Assembly: GCA_028290465.1 (NCBI GenBank)
Contig: JAQGJU010000082.1
Span: forward strand, 1 to 45,740
Length of the DNA stretch: 45,740 nt
DNA from: Xanthobacteraceae bacterium
GTDB taxonomy: Bacteria; Pseudomonadota; Alphaproteobacteria; Rhizobiales; Xanthobacteraceae
Direction: 5' to 3'
Each line of letters starts with the position of its first letter. Position 1 is the first letter of the stretch. Below, piece after piece: positions 35,969 through 43,964 of this stretch. The notes beneath the pieces are model-generated. The model worked only from the letters and a program-made list of their open reading frames with translations. It searched no databases and was not told where the DNA came from. A program made the position numbers and the translations under genes.

Positions 35969-37020
35969 GATGCCCGCAACCCGATACGTGTGCCCTGATA
36001 GCCGGTGTCGAGGATCGACTGCCGCCATGTGGTGTTGGCCAGATACCAGTCGATGGTCAACGGCAGTCCGGCCGCGAAGCTCACCTGCGGCTTCCAGCCG
36101 AAGACGCGCCCGACTTTGTCGGCCGACATCGCGTAGCGCAGGTCATGGCCCGGGCGATCCGTGACATAGGTAATGGTGGCCGCATAGGACTGCGCGGCCG
36201 GCACGCAGCGATCGAGATGCGCGCACAGGCTGCGCACCGTATCGATATTTTTCCATTCCTCGCCGCCGGCGAAATTATAGGTCTCGCCCGGCAGGCCGGC
36301 ATCGACCACGCAGGCGAGCCCGCGCACCAGATCCGTCACAAACATCCAATCCCGCACGTTGAGCCCTTGCCCATAGACCGGCAGCGGCCGTCCGCCGAGC
36401 GCACAGACAATCATGTGCGGGATCAGCTTTTCCGGATATTGCCGAGGGCCGTAGGTGTTGGAGGCGCGCGCGATCAAGGTCGGCAGCCCATACGTGACCC
36501 GATAGGCCCGTACGAAATGATCTCCCGCGGCTTTCGACGCCGCATAGGGGGAATTTGGTTCGTAGGGGCTGTCTTCGGTAAATTCACCGGTCGCGATCGA
36601 GCCGTAGGTCTCGTCCGTCGACATCTGGATGAACCGGAACGATTCCTTTTCCGCGCCGGCGAGCGAGCGCCAGTGTTTTAAGCTCGTATCGAGTAGGCGC
36701 TGGACCGCCCCGACATTGGTATCGATGAAGTCGGTCGCGTCGTCGATCGACCGGTCGACATGGCTTTCGGCCGCAAGGTTGAAGATCGTCGCCGGCCGAT
36801 GCTCGGCCAATAGCGCGCCGACCAGATCCTGGTCGCCGATATTGCCGCGCACGAATGTATAAGGCTCATGGCCTTCGACGTTGGCGAGGTTGTCCAGATT
36901 GCCGGCATATGTCAGCAGATCGAGATTGACCACGCGATAGCCGGCCGCGAGCAAAGCTTCGACCAGATGCGAGCCGATGAAGCCCGCGCCGCCCGTAATC
37001 AGAACCGTGGAATTTTTCAT
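35965..37020 (-). CDS. rmlB: dTDP-glucose 4,6-dehydratase
   Basis: A 351-residue extended short-chain dehydrogenase. It has [59 protein letters not shown] (catalytic T-D-E) and [17 protein letters not shown] (Tyr-x3-Lys), and [18 protein letters not shown]. It makes dTDP-4-keto-6-deoxyglucose, the branch point for rhamnose, Fuc3N and Qui3N. It overlaps rmlA by four bases and lies 23 bases behind the acyltransferase gene. Confidence 0.95.
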   Translation of the reverse strand: MKNSTVLITGGAGFIGSHLVEALLAAGYRVVNLDLLTYAGNLDNLANVEGHEPYTFVRGNIGDQDLVGALLAEHRPATIFNLAAESHVDRSIDDATDFIDTNVGAVQRLLDTSLKHWRSLAGAEKESFRFIQMSTDETYGSIATGEFTEDSPYEPNSPYAASKAAGDHFVRAYRVTYGLPTLIARASNTYGPRQYPEKLIPHMIVCALGGRPLPVYGQGLNVRDWMFVTDLVRGLACVVDAGLPGETYNFAGGEEWKNIDTVRSLCAHLDRCVPAAQSYAATITYVTDRPGHDLRYAMSADKVGRVFGWKPQVSFAAGLPLTIDWYLANTTWRQSILDTGYQGTRIGLRAS

Positions 37021-37043
37021 GTTTATGATCGGATGCCCGTAAC

Positions 37044-38069
37044 TCAGTTCTCAGCCAGGGCTGCGAAGCTGATGCCAAAGCGCGAAGGTTCGCTGGATGT
37101 GGCGACCGCGTTGATTTCAACAACCGTGTAGCCGCGCAGCAACGACGGAACCTGTTCGTTCGCCTGTTGAAGTACATCGACCTTCAGATCGAACATATCA
37201 GAGGTCACGCGATGCGTGCCGCGATCGACGCCGTTGATGCGCAGATGAACTTGCAACTCGGCAGCGTCAAGCCGCCGGCCGGCGAGCTGCAACGCTCCGG
37301 CTCCCGGACCCAACACGAGGCAAACCTTACCAGCACCCTCCACGAATCCCTGCGCGCGGCTGCGGCTCAGATCGGCCTGAGTCAAACGAAAGCCACTATA
37401 AAAGTACGGAATGGCCGCGTCATGGTTCGCATCCAGGCGGCGCGGCGGCGAAAACTCGAGCCGCGTGCCGATCTTGCGGTTCGGAACGCCGCCGTGAATC
37501 TCATACGGTCCGATATCGGACGTGACGACAGCATTGGCGCCGATCACCGCGCCGCGACCGACGTATATGCCGGGCTGGACCACGACGCCCTGCCCGAGCC
37601 AGCAATCGTCTTCGATGCGGATCGGCGCGCTGATCGCGCCCACGGCCTCGGCCGGATGTGCAGGAAAGTAAACGTCCTGGTCGCGGATCAGCCATGACGG
37701 CTTGTCGCCAAAATGGTGATGCGTCGAGCCGACGAAAATATACTTTCCGAACAGGCAATGCGCACCGATGCGCACATCGCCGGAGATGATGCACTCATCC
37801 TGCAACGACGTGTCATCGCCGATCACGATGCTGCCGCCCTGCGCGGCGGTCAATTCGACGCGGCGCCCGACATAAGCGCCACGTCCGAGCGCAATCCGGC
37901 TCGGCGAGGACGTTGACGCGGCTGCGACCGTCAGGCGCGCGGTCGGATGAACCGAATAGGCATCAGAAAGACCGTCGACCCGTTCCGGATGCGACATCAA
38001 CGGCGGACCGGCCTGCGCGAACGACACAATCCGGCGCAGCGCGGCCCGAAGATGGGTACGGGTGAACAT
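37044..38069 (-). CDS. Hexapeptide-repeat acyltransferase with an extra C-terminal domain
   Basis: A 341-residue protein. Residues ~50-205 form a left-handed beta-helix: IALGRGAYVGRRVEL, IVIGDDTSLQDECIISGDVRIGAHCLFGKYIFVG, IRIEDDCWLGQGVVVQPGIYVGRGAVIGANAVVTSDIGPYEIHGGVPNRKIG. A probable active-site His lies in STHHHFGD. After residue ~215 comes a region of about 125 residues with a beta-rich look (VCLVLGPGAGALQLAGRRL, ELQVHLRINGVDRGTHRV) that ordinary acyltransferases of this type lack. The position next to rmlB suggests N-acylation of the 3-amino sugar (FdtC/QdtC role), but O-acetylation of the polymer is also possible. It follows the Wzt gene by 20 bases. Confidence 0.82.
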   Translation of the reverse strand: MFTRTHLRAALRRIVSFAQAGPPLMSHPERVDGLSDAYSVHPTARLTVAAASTSSPSRIALGRGAYVGRRVELTAAQGGSIVIGDDTSLQDECIISGDVRIGAHCLFGKYIFVGSTHHHFGDKPSWLIRDQDVYFPAHPAEAVGAISAPIRIEDDCWLGQGVVVQPGIYVGRGAVIGANAVVTSDIGPYEIHGGVPNRKIGTRLEFSPPRRLDANHDAAIPYFYSGFRLTQADLSRSRAQGFVEGAGKVCLVLGPGAGALQLAGRRLDAAELQVHLRINGVDRGTHRVTSDMFDLKVDVLQQANEQVPSLLRGYTVVEINAVATSSEPSRFGISFAALAEN

Positions 38070-38089
38070 CCGATTGGCTACTGTCGCGC

Positions 38090-39337
38090 TCAGACCTGCT
38101 CGAGCGATCTGGTCGACAGCCTGTAAGGCAGCGACATGATGCCCTCGCGTACGAACCGGTCTTTGCTGTCGGACACGACCTTAAGAAATGGCAGGTCCAC
38201 GTTCTCGTCGACCACGTCATAGTAGATCTGATTGTCCAACCGCCCAAGCGCCGCATAGAGCGAGATCTCGCCCGGCCGCAACGGAAGATCTGGCAGCGTC
38301 AGCTCGATCGTGCCCTTGTATCCCTGCTGGATCGGATTTTCACTGACGACCTCGCGGATCATCGTGAGCAACTCGCCGTTGGCGGCCGAACGCATCCGGA
38401 GGACGAAGGTCAGGTTGGGCACGCCCTCCATCGCCTCGAAGTCGAACCGCAGCGTCGCGGTGTCGCCCGGGCGGACCTGCCACTCCGTCAAACCGCTCGC
38501 GCCGCCGCATATCACATTGGTGAATCGAACAGCGCCGGTCGTGCGATTCAGGCGTTCGTTCAAACGCACGTTGCGGACATCGACGACTTTCGGGACTGCC
38601 CGGAGATAGCGTTCGATGCCCTCCTGGGTGGGACCGTCAAACGTCAGCCGGCCTTTCTCGATCAGCAGAACGCGGCTGCAGAACGTGCGGATCGCCTGAA
38701 GATTGTGACTGACGAACAGCACGGTGCGTCCGTGCTCGTTGGCGGCTTCGTTCAGCCGCCCGAGCGACTTGCGCTGGAACGCCGCGTCACCGACCGCCAG
38801 GACCTCGTCGACAATCAGAATCTCGGGCTCCAAAAATGATGCCACCGCGAAAGCCAGCCGCACATACATGCCGGAAGAATAGCGCTTCACCGGCGTGTCG
38901 ATGAACGTGTCGATCTCGGAGAAGGCGACGATCTCATCGAACTTCTTGGCGACCTCGGCATAGGTCATGCCAAGGATGGTGCCGCTCAGGAATATGTTGT
39001 CGCGGCCGGTGAGTTCCGGGTGAAAGCCCGTGCCGACCTCGAGCAGTGTGCCGATGCGGCCACGGATACGCGCATTTCCTTCTGTGGGCTTGGTCACCCG
39101 CGACAGAAGCTTGAGCAGCGTGCTCTTGCCAGCGCCGTTGCGGCCAATGATGCCGACCGCTTCGCCCTGCCTGATCGAGAACGACACGTCGCGCACCGCC
39201 CAGAAATCCCGCATCTGCGGCCGCAGCCAGCGTGGCGCAACGGATTGCAGTGCCTGGCGGAGGCGATCCCGCGAGGTGTTCTCGCCGAGCAGATAGCGCT
39301 TGCCCAGCCCTTCGGCTTTGATCGATGGCTCACTCAT
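38090..39337 (-). CDS. wzt: Polysaccharide ABC exporter ATPase with C-terminal substrate-binding domain
   Basis: A 415-residue protein. The ABC domain has Walker A GRNGAGKST (65-73), the signature YSSGMYVRLAF (153-163), Walker B ILIVDEV (173-179) and the H-loop SHN (210-212). Residues ~245-415 form a beta-sandwich domain like that of E. coli O9a Wzt, which recognises the capped non-reducing end of the O-polysaccharide before export. The real start is the ATG at 39337 sharing a base with the permease TGA (TGATG); a TTG one codon upstream also exists. Together with Wzm it moves the undecaprenyl-linked glycan to the periplasm. Confidence 0.92.
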   Translation of the reverse strand: MSEPSIKAEGLGKRYLLGENTSRDRLRQALQSVAPRWLRPQMRDFWAVRDVSFSIRQGEAVGIIGRNGAGKSTLLKLLSRVTKPTEGNARIRGRIGTLLEVGTGFHPELTGRDNIFLSGTILGMTYAEVAKKFDEIVAFSEIDTFIDTPVKRYSSGMYVRLAFAVASFLEPEILIVDEVLAVGDAAFQRKSLGRLNEAANEHGRTVLFVSHNLQAIRTFCSRVLLIEKGRLTFDGPTQEGIERYLRAVPKVVDVRNVRLNERLNRTTGAVRFTNVICGGASGLTEWQVRPGDTATLRFDFEAMEGVPNLTFVLRMRSAANGELLTMIREVVSENPIQQGYKGTIELTLPDLPLRPGEISLYAALGRLDNQIYYDVVDENVDLPFLKVVSDSKDRFVREGIMSLPYRLSTRSLEQV

Positions 39338-40155
39338 CAAATGCGGTCCACGGCAAAGTTTTCAAGTCGGGCAAACAGCGCGAGGCCCGCAGCCAGCATG
39401 AGCGCGATGAATCCGCAGCTCCAGGCGACGTCCAGGATGTCCGGCGGTGGCGACGCCGCCACCATCGACCAGCGGAAGCCTTTGATCAGGCCGAACAGCG
39501 GATTGAGGCGAAACAGGATCACCCAGCGTTCCGGCGCCACCGACTCCGAATACATCACCGGCGTTGCGTAAAAGATCAGTTGCAGCGCGGACGGCACCAC
39601 CATCCGCATGTCGCGGAACACCGCGTCGAGCACCGTCACCCACAGCCCGATGGCAAAGGCCATGACAAGCGCGAGCAGAAGAAACAGCGGCGACAGCAGA
39701 ATAGGCCAGCCCGGGAATTGGCCGTAGGCCGCGACCACGAGCAACAGCACCGCATAGACCGGCACCAGATCGACCAGCGCGGTCAGCGCGGAGGAGATCG
39801 GGATCAGGATGCGCGGAAAGTACACCTTGAGGATGATGTTGCCACTGCCGGCCAATGAGATGCCGGTGTCCGTGACGGCACGCTGGAATGTGCTCCAGAT
39901 GATCGTTCCGGTAAACGCGAACAGCAGATAAGGCAGACCGTCCGACGGCACCGACAGCAGCATGCCAAGGATCAAGGTCAGCATGCCGGTCAGCAGCAGC
40001 GGCTGAATGATGATCCACACGCTGCCGAGCAGCGTCTGCATGTAGCGCGCCTTGATATTACGCCGCGCCAGCATCATGCCAAGGTGGCGATGATGCCACG
40101 CTTCCCGCAGATCCGGGAATAGCGCGCGCGTGCTGGTGATTTCAGTCACGGACAT
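39337..40155 (-). CDS. wzm: Polysaccharide ABC exporter permease
   Basis: A 272-residue ABC-2 type membrane protein. It opens with the family motif MLARRNIKARYMQTLLGSVWIIIQPLLLTGMLTLILG and has six hydrophobic segments (for example LVDLVPVYAVLLLVVAAYG, LLALVMAFAIGLWVTVLDAVFRDMRMVVPSALQLIFYATPVMY). The length is typical of Wzm. It is coupled to wzt through TGATG and lies 31 bases behind the dioxygenase gene. The presence of Wzm/Wzt and the absence of Wzx/Wzy in the window indicate the ABC-dependent route of O-antigen or capsule assembly. Confidence 0.92.
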   Translation of the reverse strand: MSVTEITSTRALFPDLREAWHHRHLGMMLARRNIKARYMQTLLGSVWIIIQPLLLTGMLTLILGMLLSVPSDGLPYLLFAFTGTIIWSTFQRAVTDTGISLAGSGNIILKVYFPRILIPISSALTALVDLVPVYAVLLLVVAAYGQFPGWPILLSPLFLLLALVMAFAIGLWVTVLDAVFRDMRMVVPSALQLIFYATPVMYSESVAPERWVILFRLNPLFGLIKGFRWSMVAASPPPDILDVAWSCGFIALMLAAGLALFARLENFAVDRI

Positions 40156-40186
40156 GAAGCAATTTTCTTTCGGGTCTGATCGAATG

Positions 40187-41251
40187 TTACGCCGGAAGCG
40201 GAAAGCGCTTGAAAGCCCAGGGATAGGCATTGCGCGTCGCGAGCAGTTCCGGTGAGGCGTTGCTCGGCATCGGCAGCGGATTAGAGGCCGACTGCACAAA
40301 CAGCGGAGAGGCGTATTCGAGCTGAGCGAGCAGCCGGTAGCCGGAGATCGGCGGCTTGCCCTTATGGAAACCCATGGTATCGACGGCCAGCACGGTACCC
40401 TTCGGGCCGGCAAGCTCGACGACATTGTCACGGCCGAACACACCGGCGATTTCGGGATCGCTGATCCGCACATAGCCGCGCGCCATGATTTCCCGCAACT
40501 TCTCCTGCCGCAACCGGTGAGAGCCGCGCACATAGGTATGCGGACCGTTCTCCTCGGTAACATCGGTCACGTAGACGAAAAACTTCAGCCAGCGCGGCGC
40601 CGGATCGTAGTCGAAGTGGAACATTTGTGCCGCGTGATCATGATCCTTATCGGGTGCACCGCCGATAGCCGACGACCACCACAGGTTCACCTGCTTCAGC
40701 GCCGACGCAGCGCCGAGATAAGCTTGGCTGACATTGACGAAGACCGGATCGGCGATGATGCGCTGATAGGCCGGAATCTGCCAACTATCGGTCTCGAGAA
40801 TGTCATAGACACGCTCGACCGGATTTTCCGGATCGAATGCCGCCATGCGCGGCTGGCCGTCTGGATCACGTCCGACTCGTGCCTTGATCGAGCGCGCGGC
40901 GGTTGCGATTTCATCGCAGATGGCGTCCGGCACGCGTGTTTCGAACACGTAATAGCCGTCACGACGAATCTGGTCGGCGATGGCGCCGACGCGCTCCGGA
41001 TGAAAATTCCCTAGCAGACTGTCGAATGGCCGGATCGGCGCCGGCTCGGGCCGCAGCTTCTGCATCACGCTGTTGAGAATCTCGGTCGACCGGCCGTTGG
41101 TGCGACAATGCAGGTCGAGGCAGGCGCGCCAACTGGTCGCATCAGCTTCGCCGCGCACGAGATATTGGCCGACGCTACGGCTGGCGCCCAATGCTGCCTT
41201 GGCGAGCGATAAGATGCGGCGCAATTCAGACGTCTGCATTTTTCTGCCCAT
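40187..41251 (-). CDS. Phytanoyl-CoA dioxygenase (PhyH) family protein
   Basis: A 354-residue Fe(II)/2-oxoglutarate-dependent oxygenase. The iron ligands are visible as the H-x-D of MFHFDYDPAPRWLKFFVYVTDV and the distal His of AVDTMGFHKGKPP; the Arg in GYRLLAQLEY would bind 2-oxoglutarate. NGPHTYVRGSHR is another family landmark. Such enzymes hydroxylate or desaturate small molecules and lipids; the position between the large glycosyltransferase-like gene and wzm implies action on the glycan or its lipid carrier, which is an inference. ATGs at 41251 and 41239 are both possible starts. Confidence 0.85.
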   Translation of the reverse strand: MGRKMQTSELRRILSLAKAALGASRSVGQYLVRGEADATSWRACLDLHCRTNGRSTEILNSVMQKLRPEPAPIRPFDSLLGNFHPERVGAIADQIRRDGYYVFETRVPDAICDEIATAARSIKARVGRDPDGQPRMAAFDPENPVERVYDILETDSWQIPAYQRIIADPVFVNVSQAYLGAASALKQVNLWWSSAIGGAPDKDHDHAAQMFHFDYDPAPRWLKFFVYVTDVTEENGPHTYVRGSHRLRQEKLREIMARGYVRISDPEIAGVFGRDNVVELAGPKGTVLAVDTMGFHKGKPPISGYRLLAQLEYASPLFVQSASNPLPMPSNASPELLATRNAYPWAFKRFPLPA

Positions 41252-41331
41252 CTTCTATGATCATTTTGGCAACTTGAAACTTTTCGGAGACCGGGTGCTC
41301 ATTTGTGCAATCAGCGAACACAGCTTGGGCT

Positions 41332-43314
41332 TCATCCGGCCAGCATTTCGGCCGGATAGGATTGTCGGAGCATCACCGCCAAGCGACGGGCCAACGGCGA
41401 GTACCGCCGGATTTGCTGTCCTTTCACGGTGAGCGACACCACCCCGTCCGGCTCTATCCGCAGTTTGGTCATGACCGCACCGCCGCTCTGTTCGCGCAGG
41501 TCGCAGCCATACACGAAGAAAAGTATAAACCTCTCGACCATGGCCGTGATGGCTTCCTGTTCCCGCGCCGAGGCGGCGCTCCCTTTCGGCAGCCGCGCCA
41601 TATTGAGATCGCAGATGTCTTTACCCTCGGCCAGAACCTGCACAATGGTGCCGAGGTTTTTCGGCGTCTGCCACCGAGGGATATCTTTATAGTCGAATGT
41701 CGGCACCAGATCGGACGCATCCACGACCGGCGACCAGTTCAAGAAGTGCGACCAGCGGAAGCTTTCGGTCAACATCTCCATGTCGGCCGGCTGTCCGAGA
41801 GCCTTCTCGACCGCCCTGAAATAAGCGTCCGAATTGTCGCCGAAACCGATAAAGCTTCCAAGCGGATATGGCGCGATATTGGGAAATGCCGCGACCGCCG
41901 GCACGCCGAAGCGGGATAGCTCCAGAGACATATTCGACCAAGCCACCAGCGCGACATCGGCGAGTTCGGCCAGATTGTAGCTGGAGACTTTGCTTTCGGG
42001 CCAGATCATCACGACATTGGCTGGCGTCTGCGTGAACTCGCGCTTCATTTGCGCAAACAGGCTCGCGACGGATGAATGTCGATGACTTGGCGCCATACGC
42101 GGGTGCTGGCGAACGATCAATTGCAGATCCGGGCGCATCCCGACCCAATCGATCAGCGCCCGCAACCATGCGACCTGATCGGAGAATGGCTTTTTCCCGT
42201 GCGCAAAAGGCACGCCCAAGATCGCGAGATACTCTTGAACGCAAAGAAGCTCGTCGGTGCTGCTCGAATAGGCGACGATGGTCTTGCGATCGCGCGACAG
42301 GCCCAACTCTTCCAGCAGGCTATTTTCGCTCTTGATCCAATTCGGCGAATAGGTCGAAACGCCGCCGTGACCAACCAGACGATATAGTGCGCTGTCGGCG
42401 ATGTTGGTCACCGCCTGCGCGTCGATCGGCTGATCACGATATTCCGGCCAGTGCTCGACCTGCGACAGCATGTGGGCATTGGCATTGCCCGACCGCAAGC
42501 CGATGTACCGGTGATCGACATCGAGATTATAGGCGTGGTCGAGCCGGGTGACGGCGATGCCATGCCGTTGCGCGAATACGTCGGTCGGAACCCAATACGC
42601 ATAGTCGCCGAAATGCGCGATCCGTTTGACGCTATAGCGCGAAGCGATGATCCGCGTCGCGAAATAGATGGCGAGCGCGGAATATAACAACGCCGACAAC
42701 AGTTGGACATCCGCATCCGTGAACTCGCTGACGTCCAGCTTGCGGCGGTCGCGCAACACCTCGCCGAACGCAGCCGCGCCGAAGGAGATTCCGTCATAGC
42801 TGGTCAGCCAAGGCGCAACGGCATTGGCCACGATGATCTCGTCGATCTGTGCCCGCTCGGCCGGCCCCAACAGAGATTCCAACGAAAGATCGACCAGTCC
42901 ATAGTCATGACCGGTGCGCAAGGCGCTTTCTCGGCACCGGCGGCAGGCCGCATTGGAATGGTCGTATGGCGCGGTCGGCATCATTCGCATCGCCATCTTT
43001 AACGAGCAAATCGGCTGCATTCCATTGCAGGACAATAGGATCGCGCCGTGCCCGGCCTCGCTCAGCGACCGTGCCAGTATCGCATGGCTCAGATAGAATG
43101 GTCCGAGCCCCGCTTCCGGCGCGAGAAACAGCACCACGGGCTGTTTCGATGCAGCGATCTCCACCAGCTTGCGCCGGCGCCATGCTCGGGTCGCCAGCAG
43201 ATAGGGCCGCACCAGCGCGAAGCGCAGGCGACGCATACCGGCCAGCGTCCACGACAGCACGCGCTGCACCGGCGCGGGCAAATATCCTGCAAGCTTCTTT
43301 AGTTCCGCTTTCAT
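41332..43314 (-). CDS. Large capsule-biosynthesis-like protein, putative GT-B glycosyltransferase
   Basis: A 660-residue protein without a firm family name. The N-terminal part after ~50 basic/hydrophobic residues has VVLFLAPEAGLGPFYLSHAILARSLSEAGHGAILLSC, a GT-B-like first strand and helix, and a CRRC pair (about residue 127). The C-terminal half has TIVAYSSSTDELL, LQLIVRQHPRM, VVMIWPESKVSSYNLAELADVALVAWSNMSLELSRFGVPAVAAFPN, which resembles the nucleotide-binding half of capsule glycosyltransferases (KpsS/Kdo-like or poly-glycerol-phosphate transferases). It is probably cytoplasmic or membrane-associated. The ATG at 43314 is used; a GTG precedes it. It is the first structural gene after the antiterminator. 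Confidence 0.65.
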   Translation of the reverse strand: MKAELKKLAGYLPAPVQRVLSWTLAGMRRLRFALVRPYLLATRAWRRRKLVEIAASKQPVVLFLAPEAGLGPFYLSHAILARSLSEAGHGAILLSCNGMQPICSLKMAMRMMPTAPYDHSNAACRRCRESALRTGHDYGLVDLSLESLLGPAERAQIDEIIVANAVAPWLTSYDGISFGAAAFGEVLRDRRKLDVSEFTDADVQLLSALLYSALAIYFATRIIASRYSVKRIAHFGDYAYWVPTDVFAQRHGIAVTRLDHAYNLDVDHRYIGLRSGNANAHMLSQVEHWPEYRDQPIDAQAVTNIADSALYRLVGHGGVSTYSPNWIKSENSLLEELGLSRDRKTIVAYSSSTDELLCVQEYLAILGVPFAHGKKPFSDQVAWLRALIDWVGMRPDLQLIVRQHPRMAPSHRHSSVASLFAQMKREFTQTPANVVMIWPESKVSSYNLAELADVALVAWSNMSLELSRFGVPAVAAFPNIAPYPLGSFIGFGDNSDAYFRAVEKALGQPADMEMLTESFRWSHFLNWSPVVDASDLVPTFDYKDIPRWQTPKNLGTIVQVLAEGKDICDLNMARLPKGSAASAREQEAITAMVERFILFFVYGCDLREQSGGAVMTKLRIEPDGVVSLTVKGQQIRRYSPLARRLAVMLRQSYPAEMLAG

Positions 43315-43387
43315 CACTACCGTAGTTGTCGCTCAATCGGACGGCCGACGCATGGAGCCCGCAATCCAACGAAAGGCACGAAATTTC

Positions 43388-43399
43388 CATGCTACCGCA
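43388..43399 (-). promoter_or_regulatory. ops-like antiterminator recruitment element
   Basis: On the coding (non-template) strand the leader reads TGCGGTAGCATG. The enterobacterial ops element bound by RfaH is GGCGGTAGCGTG, so 10 of 12 bases agree, including the whole GCGGTAGC core. It lies in the 134-base gap between the nusG-like gene and the first structural gene, 74 bases ahead of that ATG, on the strand expected. A second, weaker CGGTAG occurs next to the ATG (about 43323-43318). Confidence 0.55.
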
Positions 43400-43448
43400 C
43401 TTCGGGTGACTCGCGTCGCCCGATCGTGCCTTGCTGACGGTCCGCCAA

Positions 43449-43964
43449 TCAGGCGGCGGCGACCGATCCACCGTCCAGCACCAGCCGGACCTTGCGGCCG
43501 AGAAGATCGAGCAGAATCGCAACCCGATCCCTGTCGGCCATGCCTTCAAAAAGGCCGAAGCAGGCCGCGAAGACACCGTCGATAACTTGGACCTTATCGC
43601 CTGGCGCGAACGCCGGACGAAGCTCCAGTTGAACCAAACCGCGCTCGTCCTCGCGTTTGCGCAATTCGGCGATGATCGATTCCGGCACCGGCGACGGCGC
43701 ATCGCCATTGCACACGAGTTGCGCCACGCCGATTGTCGACTGGATGGAGCGCCAGCGCTGACTCAGCCGGTCGATGGTGACGAACAGGTAGCGGGGAAAC
43801 AGCGGCGTGGCGACGCTATCAACCTTGCGGGCGTGACGGCGCTGCTTGAGATAGCGCGGCAGATAGGTGACGTATCCCTGGCGCGCCAGATGCGCGGCCG
43901 CCTTGAGCTCGGCGTTCACGTGGGTCTGAACCACGTACCATGCGGGAGCTGCTGTGAGGCTCAT
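43449..43964 (-). CDS. NusG-paralogue transcription antiterminator (RfaH/UpxY-like)
   Basis: A 171-residue protein. The NGN domain is residues ~8-110 (AWYVVQTHVNAELKAAAHLARQGYVTYLPRYLKQRRHARKVDSVATPLFPRYLFVTID), and a KOW domain follows (APGDKVQVIDGVFAACFGLFEGMADRDRVAILLDLLG). The general NusG of the organism would be in the secE-nusG-rplK region, so this is a specialised paralogue, of the kind that helps RNA polymerase cross long polysaccharide operons. Its ATG overlaps the stop of the winged-helix gene (ATGA). It heads the minus-strand block and an ops-like sequence lies just downstream of it. Confidence 0.9.
   Translation of the reverse strand: MSLTAAPAWYVVQTHVNAELKAAAHLARQGYVTYLPRYLKQRRHARKVDSVATPLFPRYLFVTIDRLSQRWRSIQSTIGVAQLVCNGDAPSPVPESIIAELRKREDERGLVQLELRPAFAPGDKVQVIDGVFAACFGLFEGMADRDRVAILLDLLGRKVRLVLDGGSVAAA

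Noticed and set aside
31654-37020. A dTDP-L-rhamnose pathway
   Set aside because: RmlA and RmlB are present, but no RmlC or RmlD; the ketoisomerase and aminotransferase indicate a 3-amino sugar.
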